A stretch of DNA of 64,000 nt from JBEVJK01 sp040510195. GTDB lineage: Bacteria > Pseudomonadota > Alphaproteobacteria > Rhizobiales > Rhizobiaceae. Each line of letters opens with the position of its first letter. Positions within the stretch are counted from its first letter, which is position 1. Shown piece after piece: positions 16,919 through 25,090 of this stretch. A program made the translations under genes and the position numbers. The stretch spans positions 95,893 through 159,892 of the forward strand of contig JBEVJK010000136.1 of the NCBI GenBank assembly GCA_040510195.1, read 5' to 3'. Below the pieces are notes generated by a model. It saw nothing but the letters and a program-made list of their open reading frames with translations. It had not been told where the DNA came from and searched no databases.

Positions 16919-19900
16919 TTGCATGAAGACACTGGGGAAAAAGACAAAAGAATTCGGTTGGGCGTCTTGGCGAATTCTCTAGAGAAGCTCTTCCGGATTG
17001 CGCTTGTTGCGCTCAGCACTTCGACAGCGCCATCGGCACTGGCAGCCTCGCTCCAATGGGATGCCAACGGCCCCGTCGGGGGGTCAGGCGGCAGCGGCAC
17101 GTGGAACACCTCGTCGCTGACCTGGTTCAACGGCGCCACCTACCAGGCCTGGAACAACGCAGTCTTCGACGACGCCGTGTTCGGCGGGACGGCGGGCACC
17201 GTCACGCTCGGCGGCGCCATCACGGTCCACAATCTGTCGTTCACGACGAGCGGCTATACTGTGACCGGCAGCACGCTGACGCTGGCCGGCGCCGCGCCGA
17301 CGGTCGACGTTTCGCCCGGCACCGCCACCATCGGCTCGGTCCTGGCGGGGGCCGCCGGCCTCACGAAGGCCGGCATCGGCACGCTGACCTTGACCGGCGC
17401 CAACACCTATACGGGCGGCACGACGATCGCCGCAGGGACGCTGCAGATCGGCAATGGCGGCACTACCGGCAATGTCATCGGCGACATCGTCGACAACGGG
17501 GCACTTATCTTCAACCGCAGCAATGCGGTGACCTATGGCGGGGTGATCAGCGGCAGCGGCACACTCACCAAGCAGGGCGCCGGCACGCTGACCTTGACCG
17601 GCGACAACATCTACACGGGCACCACGACGATCAGCGCCGGCACGCTGGTCATCGGCAATGGCGGCACCACCGGCAGCCTGGTCGGCAACATCGTCGACAA
17701 TGCAGCGCTCACCTTCAACCGCAGCGACGCCGTCACCTATGGCGGCACGATCAGCGGCACCGGCACGCTGACCAAGCAAGGGATCGGCACGCTGACCTTG
17801 ACCGGCGACAACAGCTATGCCGGCACCACGACGATCAGCGCCGGCACGCTCGCCGTCGACGGCAGCCTGGCCGGCGCGGTGAACGTGCAGGCCGGCGCCG
17901 CCCTGGCAGGGGATGGAGCGATCGCCGGCACCGCCACCGTCGCCAGCGGGGCGCGCCTGGCGCCAGGCCATGGCGGCCCGGGAAGCCTGAGCATCGGGCA
18001 GCTGATCCTCGGCGCAGGCTCCACGTCGCAATTCGAGCTCAACACGCCGGGCGTGGTGAACGGTCCGGGGGGCAACGATCTGGTGCAGGTGACGGGCGAC
18101 CTGTCGCTCAACGGCACCTTGAGCGTCGGCGGCGCGCCGGCGGCCGGCTACTACAGGCTGTTCGACTACGGAGGGGCGCTCGGCGGCGCCTTCTCAAGCG
18201 TCACCGGGACAGGGGCCTTCACGCCGACCGTGCTCACCAATATCGGCGGACAGGTGAACCTGTCGCTGCTCGGCCCCGGCCAGCAGATGCAGTTCTGGGA
18301 CGGTGGCGACCAGACGGGGAACGGCGTGGTCGACGGGGGGTCGGGCACCTGGTCGGCCGCCGCCACGAACTGGACCGGAATGCCGGGGCAGGCGGGCATC
18401 AACGACCAGTGGCGCGGTTCGGTCGGTGTGTTCGCCGGCGCTGCCGGCGGCGCCGTGACCGTCCAGGGCAACCAGACCTTCGACACGCTGCAGTTCTCGA
18501 CCGACGGCTACCGGCTGTCGGGCGGCGGCCTGGCGATCGGGCCTGCCAGCGGGACGCTGACGGTGGATGGCGGGCTGGCCGCGACACTGGCGACGCCGAT
18601 CGGCGGCGCCGGCAAAAGCCTGCTGAAAACCGGCGGCGGGACGCTCGTCCTGGCCGGCGCCAACACCTATACGGGCGGCACGACGATCAATGCCGGCACG
18701 TTGCTGATCGGCGATGGCGGCACCAGCGGCAGCCTCATGGGGGACATAATCGACAACGCCGCCCTCGTCTTCAACCGCAGCGATGCGGTCCTTTATGGCG
18801 GGACGATCAGCGGCACGGGCGCGTTGACCCAGGCCGGCAGCGGCACGCTGACCTTGACCGGCGCCAACAGCCATACGGGCGGCACGACGATCTCGGCAGG
18901 GACCCTGCAGGTCGGCAATGGCGGCACCGCCGGCAGCCTCACCGGCGACATCGTCGATAATGCCGCACTCGTCTTCGACCGCAGCGACGACGTCACCTAT
19001 GGCGGCCTGGTCAGCGGCAGCGGCACTCTCGCCAAGCAAGGCGCCGGCACGCTGACGCTGACCAGCGACCACGCCTATGCAGGCACGACGACGATCAGCG
19101 CCGGGATGCTGCAGCTCGGCAATGGCGGGACGACCGGCAGCGTCGCCGGCGACATCGTCGACAACGGCGCGCTCGCCTTCAACCGCAGCGACGACGTCAC
19201 CTATGGAGGGACGATCGGCGGCAGCGGCACGATCGCGAAACGGGGCGTCGGCACGCTGACGCTGACCGGCGCGAGCCCGTTCAGCGGCGCCATCGCGGTC
19301 GAAGCAGGCACGCTTCTCGCCACCGGCTCGATCGGAGGCGCGTCGGTGGACGTCGGCGCGGGGGCTCGGCTCGGCGGCACTGGAACCGTCGGCACGACAT
19401 CGGTCGGGGCCGGTGCGACGCTGGCGCCCGGGCTCGGCGGGATCGGGACGCTGACGGTCGACGGCGATCTGTTCTTCGCGCCGGGCTCGGTCTACGAGGC
19501 GGACGTGCAACCGGCGCCGACGGCCGACCTCGTGCACGCGACGGGGACGGCGGCGCTGTCGGGGGGTACCGTGCAGCTCAGGACGGCGCAGGGCCTCTAT
19601 CTGCCGGGCAGCCGGTGGACGCTGCTGTCGGCCGATGGCGGGCGGTCGGGGAGCTTCGACGGCGTCGTCCAGGACATGCCGTTCGTCGACTTCGCGCTTT
19701 CCTACGGTGCCGGGAGCGTCTATCTCGACGTGCTGAGAAACGACGTCAACTTCTGCGTCGTGGCGCGGACGGTCAACGAGTGCGCCGCCGCCGAAGGCAT
19801 CGAAAGCACCGGGGCCGGGAACGGCTTTTACGACGCCGTCGCGGCGTTGTCCGATCCGGCGACCATTCGCGGCGCCTTCGACCTGGCCTCCGGCGAGGCC

Positions 19901-20884
19901 TATGCATCGGTCCAGACCGTGGTGCAGAACAACAGCCTCCTCCTGCAGCAGGCAATCGGCGATCGCCTGCGCACGGTCTCCGAGGGTGCGGCGGCGTCGG
20001 CGTTCCCGATGCTGGCCTACGGGCCGGGCGACGGCGAGCCTGTCCCGGCGGCCGGGGGCGCCGACCGCGCCGCCTGGGGCACGGTCTTCGGCGTGCGCAG
20101 CGACATCAACTCCGACCAGAACGCGGCGGCCATCGACCAGTCGACCGCGGGGTTCCTGCTGGGCCTCGACGTACCGGTCGGCGAAGCGTGGCGGCTCGGC
20201 GCCTTCGCCGGCTTCGACCGGACGACGTTCGACATCGACGACCGCGGATCGTCGGGCGACATAAGGAGCGTCCACGCCGGGCTCTATGGGGCAGGGCGCT
20301 GGGACCGCTTCGGCGTGCAGGCAGGGGCCGCCTATTCGCGGCACGCGATCGACGTCGACCGGTCGGTGGCCTTTCCGGGGTTCGCCGACACGGTCACCGG
20401 CGCCCAGGACGCCGACACCTTCCAGCTGTTCGGCGAGGCCAATTATCGCCTGGAGGCGGGGGGAGCCACGCTGGAGCCCTTCGCCGGGCTGGGCTGGGTC
20501 GATACGAACACCCACGCCTTCTCCGAACAGGGCGGCGCGGCGGCGCTCGCCGGCGCGGCGAGCACCTTCGACACGCTCGCCTCGACGCTCGGGCTGCGGG
20601 CATCGACGGAGCTGAAGGCCGGCGGCTTCAAGGCCACGATCGACGGCATGGCGGGGTGGCAGCACGCCTTCGGCGATCTGACGCCGACGGCGGAGGTCGC
20701 GCTGACGGGCGGGGACCCGTTCGTCGTCTTCGGAGCGCCGATCGCCGAGGACGCGCTGGTGGTCGCCGCGGGGATCGGCGTCGACGTGTCCGACCATGCA
20801 CAGCTCGGGCTGCGCTTTGCCGGCCGGTATGGCGACGACGACAGCCAGTCGTCGCTCAGTGCCCTGCTGAAGGCGCAATTCTAG
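16919..20884 (+). CDS. Autotransporter with repeat-rich passenger and C-terminal beta-barrel
   Basis: A 1321-residue type Va secreted protein. The signal peptide ends near ALVALSTSTAPSALA-AS. The passenger contains two blocks of PATR-type repeats (GTLTLTG..TYTGGTTI..GTL.IGNGG), predicted to stack as a beta-helix. Each full unit is 68 residues (204 nt). The blocks are separated by a second WDGG..GTW domain start, so the passenger looks internally duplicated. After an alpha-helical linker with NSLLLQQAI, residues from about 1043 to the terminal Phe (LLKAQF) form the autotransporter barrel. The start is unclear: the frame opens at TTG 16919, with other in-frame TTGs at 16958 and 16967, none with a good ribosome site. 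It is likely an adhesin or biofilm protein. Confidence 0.87.
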   Translation: MHEDTGEKDKRIRLGVLANSLEKLFRIALVALSTSTAPSALAASLQWDANGPVGGSGGSGTWNTSSLTWFNGATYQAWNNAVFDDAVFGGTAGTVTLGGAITVHNLSFTTSGYTVTGSTLTLAGAAPTVDVSPGTATIGSVLAGAAGLTKAGIGTLTLTGANTYTGGTTIAAGTLQIGNGGTTGNVIGDIVDNGALIFNRSNAVTYGGVISGSGTLTKQGAGTLTLTGDNIYTGTTTISAGTLVIGNGGTTGSLVGNIVDNAALTFNRSDAVTYGGTISGTGTLTKQGIGTLTLTGDNSYAGTTTISAGTLAVDGSLAGAVNVQAGAALAGDGAIAGTATVASGARLAPGHGGPGSLSIGQLILGAGSTSQFELNTPGVVNGPGGNDLVQVTGDLSLNGTLSVGGAPAAGYYRLFDYGGALGGAFSSVTGTGAFTPTVLTNIGGQVNLSLLGPGQQMQFWDGGDQTGNGVVDGGSGTWSAAATNWTGMPGQAGINDQWRGSVGVFAGAAGGAVTVQGNQTFDTLQFSTDGYRLSGGGLAIGPASGTLTVDGGLAATLATPIGGAGKSLLKTGGGTLVLAGANTYTGGTTINAGTLLIGDGGTSGSLMGDIIDNAALVFNRSDAVLYGGTISGTGALTQAGSGTLTLTGANSHTGGTTISAGTLQVGNGGTAGSLTGDIVDNAALVFDRSDDVTYGGLVSGSGTLAKQGAGTLTLTSDHAYAGTTTISAGMLQLGNGGTTGSVAGDIVDNGALAFNRSDDVTYGGTIGGSGTIAKRGVGTLTLTGASPFSGAIAVEAGTLLATGSIGGASVDVGAGARLGGTGTVGTTSVGAGATLAPGLGGIGTLTVDGDLFFAPGSVYEADVQPAPTADLVHATGTAALSGGTVQLRTAQGLYLPGSRWTLLSADGGRSGSFDGVVQDMPFVDFALSYGAGSVYLDVLRNDVNFCVVARTVNECAAAEGIESTGAGNGFYDAVAALSDPATIRGAFDLASGEAYASVQTVVQNNSLLLQQAIGDRLRTVSEGAAASAFPMLAYGPGDGEPVPAAGGADRAAWGTVFGVRSDINSDQNAAAIDQSTAGFLLGLDVPVGEAWRLGAFAGFDRTTFDIDDRGSSGDIRSVHAGLYGAGRWDRFGVQAGAAYSRHAIDVDRSVAFPGFADTVTGAQDADTFQLFGEANYRLEAGGATLEPFAGLGWVDTNTHAFSEQGGAAALAGAASTFDTLASTLGLRASTELKAGGFKATIDGMAGWQHAFGDLTPTAEVALTGGDPFVVFGAPIAEDALVVAAGIGVDVSDHAQLGLRFAGRYGDDDSQSSLSALLKAQF
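17384..17845 (+). repeat. 204-nt tandem repeats in autotransporter passenger, block 1
   Basis: The marker CTGACCTTGACCGGC recurs at 17384, 17588 and 17792, exactly 204 nt apart, giving two full units and a partial third. Units are highly similar at DNA level, consistent with recent duplication or homogenisation. Confidence 0.85.
18644..19310 (+). repeat. 204-nt tandem repeats in autotransporter passenger, block 2
   Basis: The equivalent marker positions are 18644, 18848, 19052 and 19256, again exactly 204 nt apart: three full units and a partial one. Block 2 is not in register with block 1 (1260 nt between their starts). Confidence 0.85.
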
Positions 20885-21035
20885 CGCGGCAAATGTCTAA
20901 TCGAATAGACAACTAGACAAGTTGGAAGAGAGACCGCCCGTCGAGGGTAGCGGCACAGCCCATGGACGGAGGCCCGACGCTCTGGCCTGACATGCCCGTT
21001 CCGGTGTAGCATCCCGGCGGGTTGGGATTGGGTCG

Positions 21036-21668
21036 ATGCTTCCGCCAGAGCAAAGCCTTGCGCGACGTCCGATCGCGGCGCGGTCCTCCGCGTGGGCGAT
21101 TTCGCTCAGCGCCTTCCTGGTTCGCCGGGGCGCGACGCCGAATGCCATCTCCGTCGCTTCCGTGCTGTTCGCCGCCGTCGGCGGGTTCCTGATCCTGACG
21201 ACCGACCGGCCGATCGGGTGGCTGGCGGCGGCGGCCTGCGTACAGCTGAGGCTGGTGTGCAACCTCCTCGACGGGATGGTGGCCATCGAGGGCGGCCGAA
21301 AATCCAAGGTCGGGCCGCTCTACAACGAGCTTCCGGACCGCTTGGCCGACACGCTGTTCCTGGTGCCGCTCGGCTACGCGGCAGGGCTTCCCTGGCTGGG
21401 CTGGGCCTGCGCGCTCCTGGCGGCGCTGACGGCCTACATCCGGACGCTGGGCGGGGCGCTCGGTCTCGTCCAGGATTTCAGCGGCGTGATGGCCAAGCAG
21501 CGGCGCATGGCGGCGCTGACGCTCGGCCTGGTCGCGCAGAGCCTCGAAGGTCCGCTCCTCGGCAGCCGCTGGGCGCTCTTGGCCGCGGCCGCCGTCATCG
21601 CCGCCGGCTCGCTGATCACCTGCATCACCCGGACCGTCAGGGCCGCCAGGGCGCTGGAGCGAGCATGA
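21036..21668 (+). CDS. CDP-alcohol phosphatidyltransferase family protein
   Basis: A 210-residue membrane enzyme with several hydrophobic helices. The family's catalytic block DGxxARx8Gx3Dx3D is recognisable as DGMVAIEGGRKSKVGP followed by LYNELPDRLAD. The usual AR is AI and the first Asp of the second half is Asn, while the last two Asp remain. It should transfer a phosphatidyl or related group from a CDP-activated lipid to an alcohol. The altered motif makes the acceptor and even activity uncertain. It is the first gene of a three-gene lipid operon; its stop overlaps the next ATG (ATGA). This order resembles E. coli ynbA-ynbB-type loci. Confidence 0.82.
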   Translation: MLPPEQSLARRPIAARSSAWAISLSAFLVRRGATPNAISVASVLFAAVGGFLILTTDRPIGWLAAAACVQLRLVCNLLDGMVAIEGGRKSKVGPLYNELPDRLADTLFLVPLGYAAGLPWLGWACALLAALTAYIRTLGGALGLVQDFSGVMAKQRRMAALTLGLVAQSLEGPLLGSRWALLAAAAVIAAGSLITCITRTVRAARALERA

Positions 21669-22288
21669 CCGACGTTCTGCGCGGGCTGCTCGTCGTCCTC
21701 GTCCGCATCCTGGTCAGCGCGCGCGGCGACTGGCGGGGCTGTCAGCCGAGCGCGCGCCGACGCATCTATTTCGCCAACCACAGCAGCCATTTCGACACCG
21801 TGGCGGTGATGGCGGCGCTGCCGCGCCACGTGCGGCGCCTCACCCATCCGGTGGCGGCGCGCGACTATTGGGGGGCCAACGGACGCCGCCGCTACATCGC
21901 CGAGGTGCTGCTCCAGGCGGTGCTGATCGACCGCAAGCCGCCGCCGAACAGCGAGCCGCTGGCGCCTGTCGAGCGCCTGCTTGAGGAGGGCCGGTCGATC
22001 CTGATCTTCCCGGAAGGAACGCGCGGCGACGGAAACCAGATTGCGCCGTTCCGCAGCGGGATCTTCCGCCTGGGGAGCCGATTCCCCGAAGTCGAGCTGG
22101 TGCCGGTTCATCTCGACAATCTGCAAAGGATCCTGCCCAAGGGAAGCCTGCTCGTCGTGCCGATCACCTGCACCGCCCGGTTCGGAACGCCGCTCCACGT
22201 GGAGGCCGGGGAGAGCAAGGAGGCGTTCCTGGAGCGCGCGCGGGCGGCGGTCATCGCGCTTGCCGAGGGCGGAGGGGCCGCGCCGTGA
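21665..22288 (+). CDS. 1-acyl-sn-glycerol-3-phosphate acyltransferase-like protein
   Basis: A 207-residue PlsC-family acyltransferase. The catalytic HX4D motif is in FANHSSHFDT, and the phosphate-binding block is FPEGTRG. One N-terminal hydrophobic segment (LRGLLVVLVRILV) may anchor it to the membrane. It probably acylates a lysophospholipid to phosphatidate, feeding the CdsA-like enzyme encoded next. It is translationally coupled at both ends by ATGA overlaps. Confidence 0.87.
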   Translation: MTDVLRGLLVVLVRILVSARGDWRGCQPSARRRIYFANHSSHFDTVAVMAALPRHVRRLTHPVAARDYWGANGRRRYIAEVLLQAVLIDRKPPPNSEPLAPVERLLEEGRSILIFPEGTRGDGNQIAPFRSGIFRLGSRFPEVELVPVHLDNLQRILPKGSLLVVPITCTARFGTPLHVEAGESKEAFLERARAAVIALAEGGGAAP

Positions 22289-23214
22289 ACCAGACGTTTC
22301 TGACCGTGCTCGGAGGGATCGCGGCGCTGCTCGCGCTGGCGACCGCGATCGGTGCCGTGCTGGCGCGGCGCGCCGTCGAGCCCGGAGCGACGGCGACCGT
22401 GCAAAACCTCAATGCCCGAATCCGCTCCTGGTGGGTCATGGTCATCGTGCTCGGCGGCGCCCTGGCGCTGGGCGACACGACGACCATCGTGCTGTTCGCG
22501 CTGTTGTCGTTCCTGGCGCTGCGCGAGTTCTGGACGCTCACGCCGTCGCGCCGCGGCGATCACCTGGCGCTGTTCCTGTCGTTCTTCGTCGTCCTCCCGT
22601 ACCACTACTTCCTGCTCGCCATCGACTGGTACGGGATGTTCGTCATCTTCATCCCGGTCTACGCGTTCCTCTTGCTGCCGGCCGTCGCCACGATCACCGG
22701 GGAGACGGACGACTTCCTGGCGCGAAGCGCGAAGGTTCAATGGGGCCTGATGCTCACGGTCTATTCGGTCAGCCACGCGCCGGCGCTGCTGATGCTTGAC
22801 GCCGGGGTGCCGTCCGCGCTGCTCATCAGCTACCTGGTCATCGTCGTCCAGATCAGCGACGTGCTTCAGTATGTGTGGGGCAAGCTCATCGGAAAGCACC
22901 GGTTCTCGCCCAACATCAGCCCGTCGAAAACGGTGGAAGGGCTGGTCGGCGGCGGCCTGTCGGCCATTCTCGTCGGCACGCTGCTCTACCCGCTGACGCC
23001 CTTCTCGCCGCTGCAGGCGGCGGCGATCAGCGCCGTCGTCGTAGTTGCCGGCTTCTTCGGCGGCTTCGTGCTGTCGGCGATCAAGCGCGACCTCAAGGCA
23101 AAGGACTGGGGCCACATCATCGAGGGCCATGGCGGCGTTCTCGACCGCGTCGATTCGCTCACCTTCGCGGCGCCGCTCTTCTTCCACATCACGCGCTACT
23201 GGTTCACCACCTGA
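22285..23214 (+). CDS. Phosphatidate cytidylyltransferase (CdsA-like)
   Basis: A 309-residue polytopic membrane enzyme with the CDS signature SAIKRDLKAKDWG followed by HGGVLDR near the C-terminus. It makes CDP-diacylglycerol from phosphatidate and CTP. It is the last gene of the three-gene operon and would supply the CDP-lipid used by the first gene. As a second-copy, operon-linked CdsA it is more likely specialised than the housekeeping enzyme; that is inference. The convergent 160-residue gene ends 15 nt downstream. Confidence 0.9.
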   Translation: MNQTFLTVLGGIAALLALATAIGAVLARRAVEPGATATVQNLNARIRSWWVMVIVLGGALALGDTTTIVLFALLSFLALREFWTLTPSRRGDHLALFLSFFVVLPYHYFLLAIDWYGMFVIFIPVYAFLLLPAVATITGETDDFLARSAKVQWGLMLTVYSVSHAPALLMLDAGVPSALLISYLVIVVQISDVLQYVWGKLIGKHRFSPNISPSKTVEGLVGGGLSAILVGTLLYPLTPFSPLQAAAISAVVVVAGFFGGFVLSAIKRDLKAKDWGHIIEGHGGVLDRVDSLTFAAPLFFHITRYWFTT

Positions 23215-23229
23215 ACCAGCGCGGCGGGC

Positions 23230-23712
23230 CTATGCGTCGCGTGTGCCGCCGCCCCGGTGGGCCAGCAGCATCTCGGACCTGTAGGTGTTCGGCGGGCGCT
23301 TGCCGGACCGACGAGGGTCGACGATAAGCTTGTCGACGGTGCCGAACGTGGGAGCGAGCTCCAGGAGCTCGTCGGCGGATGCCACGATCCAGGCCTTGTA
23401 AGGCGGTTCGAAGCCGCAGGCGTTCGAACCGGGAGCCAAATCAAGGCCATCGACGGCGTCGGTAGGGAAGACGAGTACCCGGGACGGCTCGAAGCGATAG
23501 CAAAGGCCTTCGTAGGAGTAACCGTAGGCGGCGATCACCGCCAGACCGGCTGCCAAAGGCTGGAGCGCGATACCCAAGTTTGCCTTCGCTACGATCCTCC
23601 CAGTTGGGGATTTCTTGGCCGTGTCAACCAGACTCACCCCATAGAGGGTGATCTCGCCGACCGTGAAGTTCCCGCCGATTGGCGCCAGGGGAATGGATTC
23701 GCTGTCCGACAT
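23230..23712 (-). CDS. Unknown 160-residue protein at the end of the YcaO/TfuA gene string
   Basis: No family recognised. The protein is soluble-looking with one hydrophobic stretch (ALQPLAAGLAVIAAYGYSY) in the first half, two cysteines (GLCYRF and SNACGF) and a basic C-terminus (DPRRSGKRPPNTYRSE). AGGAAGG lies before the ATG. It lies 127 nt downstream of the peptidase gene on the same strand. It could be a substrate or partner of the neighbouring modifying enzymes, an immunity protein, or an unrelated gene. It is larger than most RiPP precursors and has no obvious leader/core boundary. Confidence 0.7.
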   Translation of the reverse strand: MSDSESIPLAPIGGNFTVGEITLYGVSLVDTAKKSPTGRIVAKANLGIALQPLAAGLAVIAAYGYSYEGLCYRFEPSRVLVFPTDAVDGLDLAPGSNACGFEPPYKAWIVASADELLELAPTFGTVDKLIVDPRRSGKRPPNTYRSEMLLAHRGGGTRDA

Positions 23713-23839
23713 TTTACCTTCCTCGTGGGTCCGTCGCGAGGTGCGACCGAAGCTCTTACCGGGGTTTTTCGACTACGCCTATCTTATTGTTCGAGCATGA
23801 CATTTTCCAAAAGGCTCGGGTCACTTTCTGCGATCATGC

Positions 23840-25066
23840 TTAATCGAAGCCTCTCCATGCGAAATTGGCTTCGATCCGCTCGCCGAGCTCGTCGCCAGCG
23901 ACCATGCGGACCGTTTCGGCAAGAGCGTCCTTAGCCTCACGCAGGTCCAACTCCTCGGGGCCGACCAGCAGCCAGGACCGGGCAAGTGCCGTCCCGACGA
24001 TGTCGCGCGCTTCGGCCAAGGCGGATTTCATCGCGAAGTGCCGCGGCTCGTAGTGTGCCTGCGAGATCCGAAGCTCGTCGTCGAGGTCTCTCCCGGACAG
24101 TTCCTGTCGCAGGTCGTCGAAGGCGCGCGGGTCGAGGTTGCTCAGCCCACGCTCCGCCAGCAGGATCTGATAGATCTCGATGAGGCAGTCGAACAAGGCG
24201 CCGGCAAAGGGCATGGATCGGTCATGGACGTCGTCGCCGACATCGCTGGTCCGCAGCGAATTGGAGAAACGGCGAACCTGCTTCTCTTCCGTCAGCTCGG
24301 CAAAGCGGTCGAGCTCGTTGGCGATGTAAAGATTGCCGCGGGTCCGTCTCAAGATCCGGTCGAGCGCAGTGTCGAAGCTCAAGAGCCCGAGCAGCGAGAT
24401 AAAGTCGGCCGCAGCCTCGTGATAGGCGAAGTAATCGGCAGTCGGGCGGGTGACCTGCGGGTAGCCGAGGATGCTGAACAGCGCCAGATGACCCACTTCA
24501 TGCGCGATGACGTCGAAATTCAGGGCATAAGGGAAGGGCGGATTTTGGGAGTCGTCCTCGCCGAGCTCCAGGAAGCCGAAGCCAGACTGCGCGTTGTTCC
24601 ACGGCAGGTTTGCGATCACCTCCAGGCGCTCGTACTCGTCGCTGAAGAACCACGGCCAGGAGCGGCCGACATAGCTCTGGCAGATGTCGAGCGTGCGATG
24701 GACGCAGGCAAAGGCGTGAGCCGACAGAAATTGCGGCGTCCCTGGCACCAGATGGTCGAAATGGCCGTCGGGGCCAGCCTCCGCGAGCGGCAGGTACTCG
24801 TCCGTGAAGGGCGGGGCATAGGGCGCTCGGTACGGCGCCTTGGGGGCCGCCGGAAAGAGGACGTAGGCCGCATCGCTCGACGGGCCTGCGGAGATCGCAT
24901 GCGGCGCAATCGGGATCCAGACAAGCTCCGGACGGTCGTAACCCGGCACGAAGGGCGCTTGTGGATAGACGAGAAAGCGCGTGCCAAGGTCAGCAACCGC
25001 ATCAGATCTGGCGACTGATTGTGCTTCGGAAGCATCCACTTGATGCGTTTCCTGGTTGTCAGTCAA
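23840..25066 (-). CDS. Putative gluzincin metallopeptidase (HEVGH) in the YcaO/TfuA cluster
   Basis: A 408-residue cytoplasmic-looking protein. The zinc motif HEVGH is at residues 189-193 and is followed by YHEAAADF, where Glu217 (with Asp221, ExxxD) is a good third ligand, as in gluzincins of the M4/M36 type. The N-terminus has a Pro-rich stretch (APKAPYRAPYAPPF). The start is TTG at 25066 with GGAG 11 nt upstream, 24 nt after the tfuA stop. I cannot place it in a named peptidase family. In the context of YcaO/TfuA it could mature a modified peptide or be a modified target itself. Both are inferences. Confidence 0.75.
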   Translation of the reverse strand: MTDNQETHQVDASEAQSVARSDAVADLGTRFLVYPQAPFVPGYDRPELVWIPIAPHAISAGPSSDAAYVLFPAAPKAPYRAPYAPPFTDEYLPLAEAGPDGHFDHLVPGTPQFLSAHAFACVHRTLDICQSYVGRSWPWFFSDEYERLEVIANLPWNNAQSGFGFLELGEDDSQNPPFPYALNFDVIAHEVGHLALFSILGYPQVTRPTADYFAYHEAAADFISLLGLLSFDTALDRILRRTRGNLYIANELDRFAELTEEKQVRRFSNSLRTSDVGDDVHDRSMPFAGALFDCLIEIYQILLAERGLSNLDPRAFDDLRQELSGRDLDDELRISQAHYEPRHFAMKSALAEARDIVGTALARSWLLVGPEELDLREAKDALAETVRMVAGDELGERIEANFAWRGFD

Positions 25067-25090
25067 AGTCTCATACTCTCCACGATGAGT

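Noticed and set aside
17384..19310. Regular repeats considered as a CRISPR array.
   Set aside because: Units are 204 nt, contiguous, and in frame within an autotransporter gene; there are no spacers and no cas genes.
20894..20911. Inverted repeat TGTCTA-ATCGAA-TAGACA just after the autotransporter gene as a terminator.
   Set aside because: The stem is only 6 bp, AT-rich, and lacks a following T run.
24038..25018. Plus-strand open frame of 326 codons opposite the HEVGH peptidase.
   Set aside because: No motif and no ribosome site; the minus-strand frame carries a zinc motif and operon spacing.
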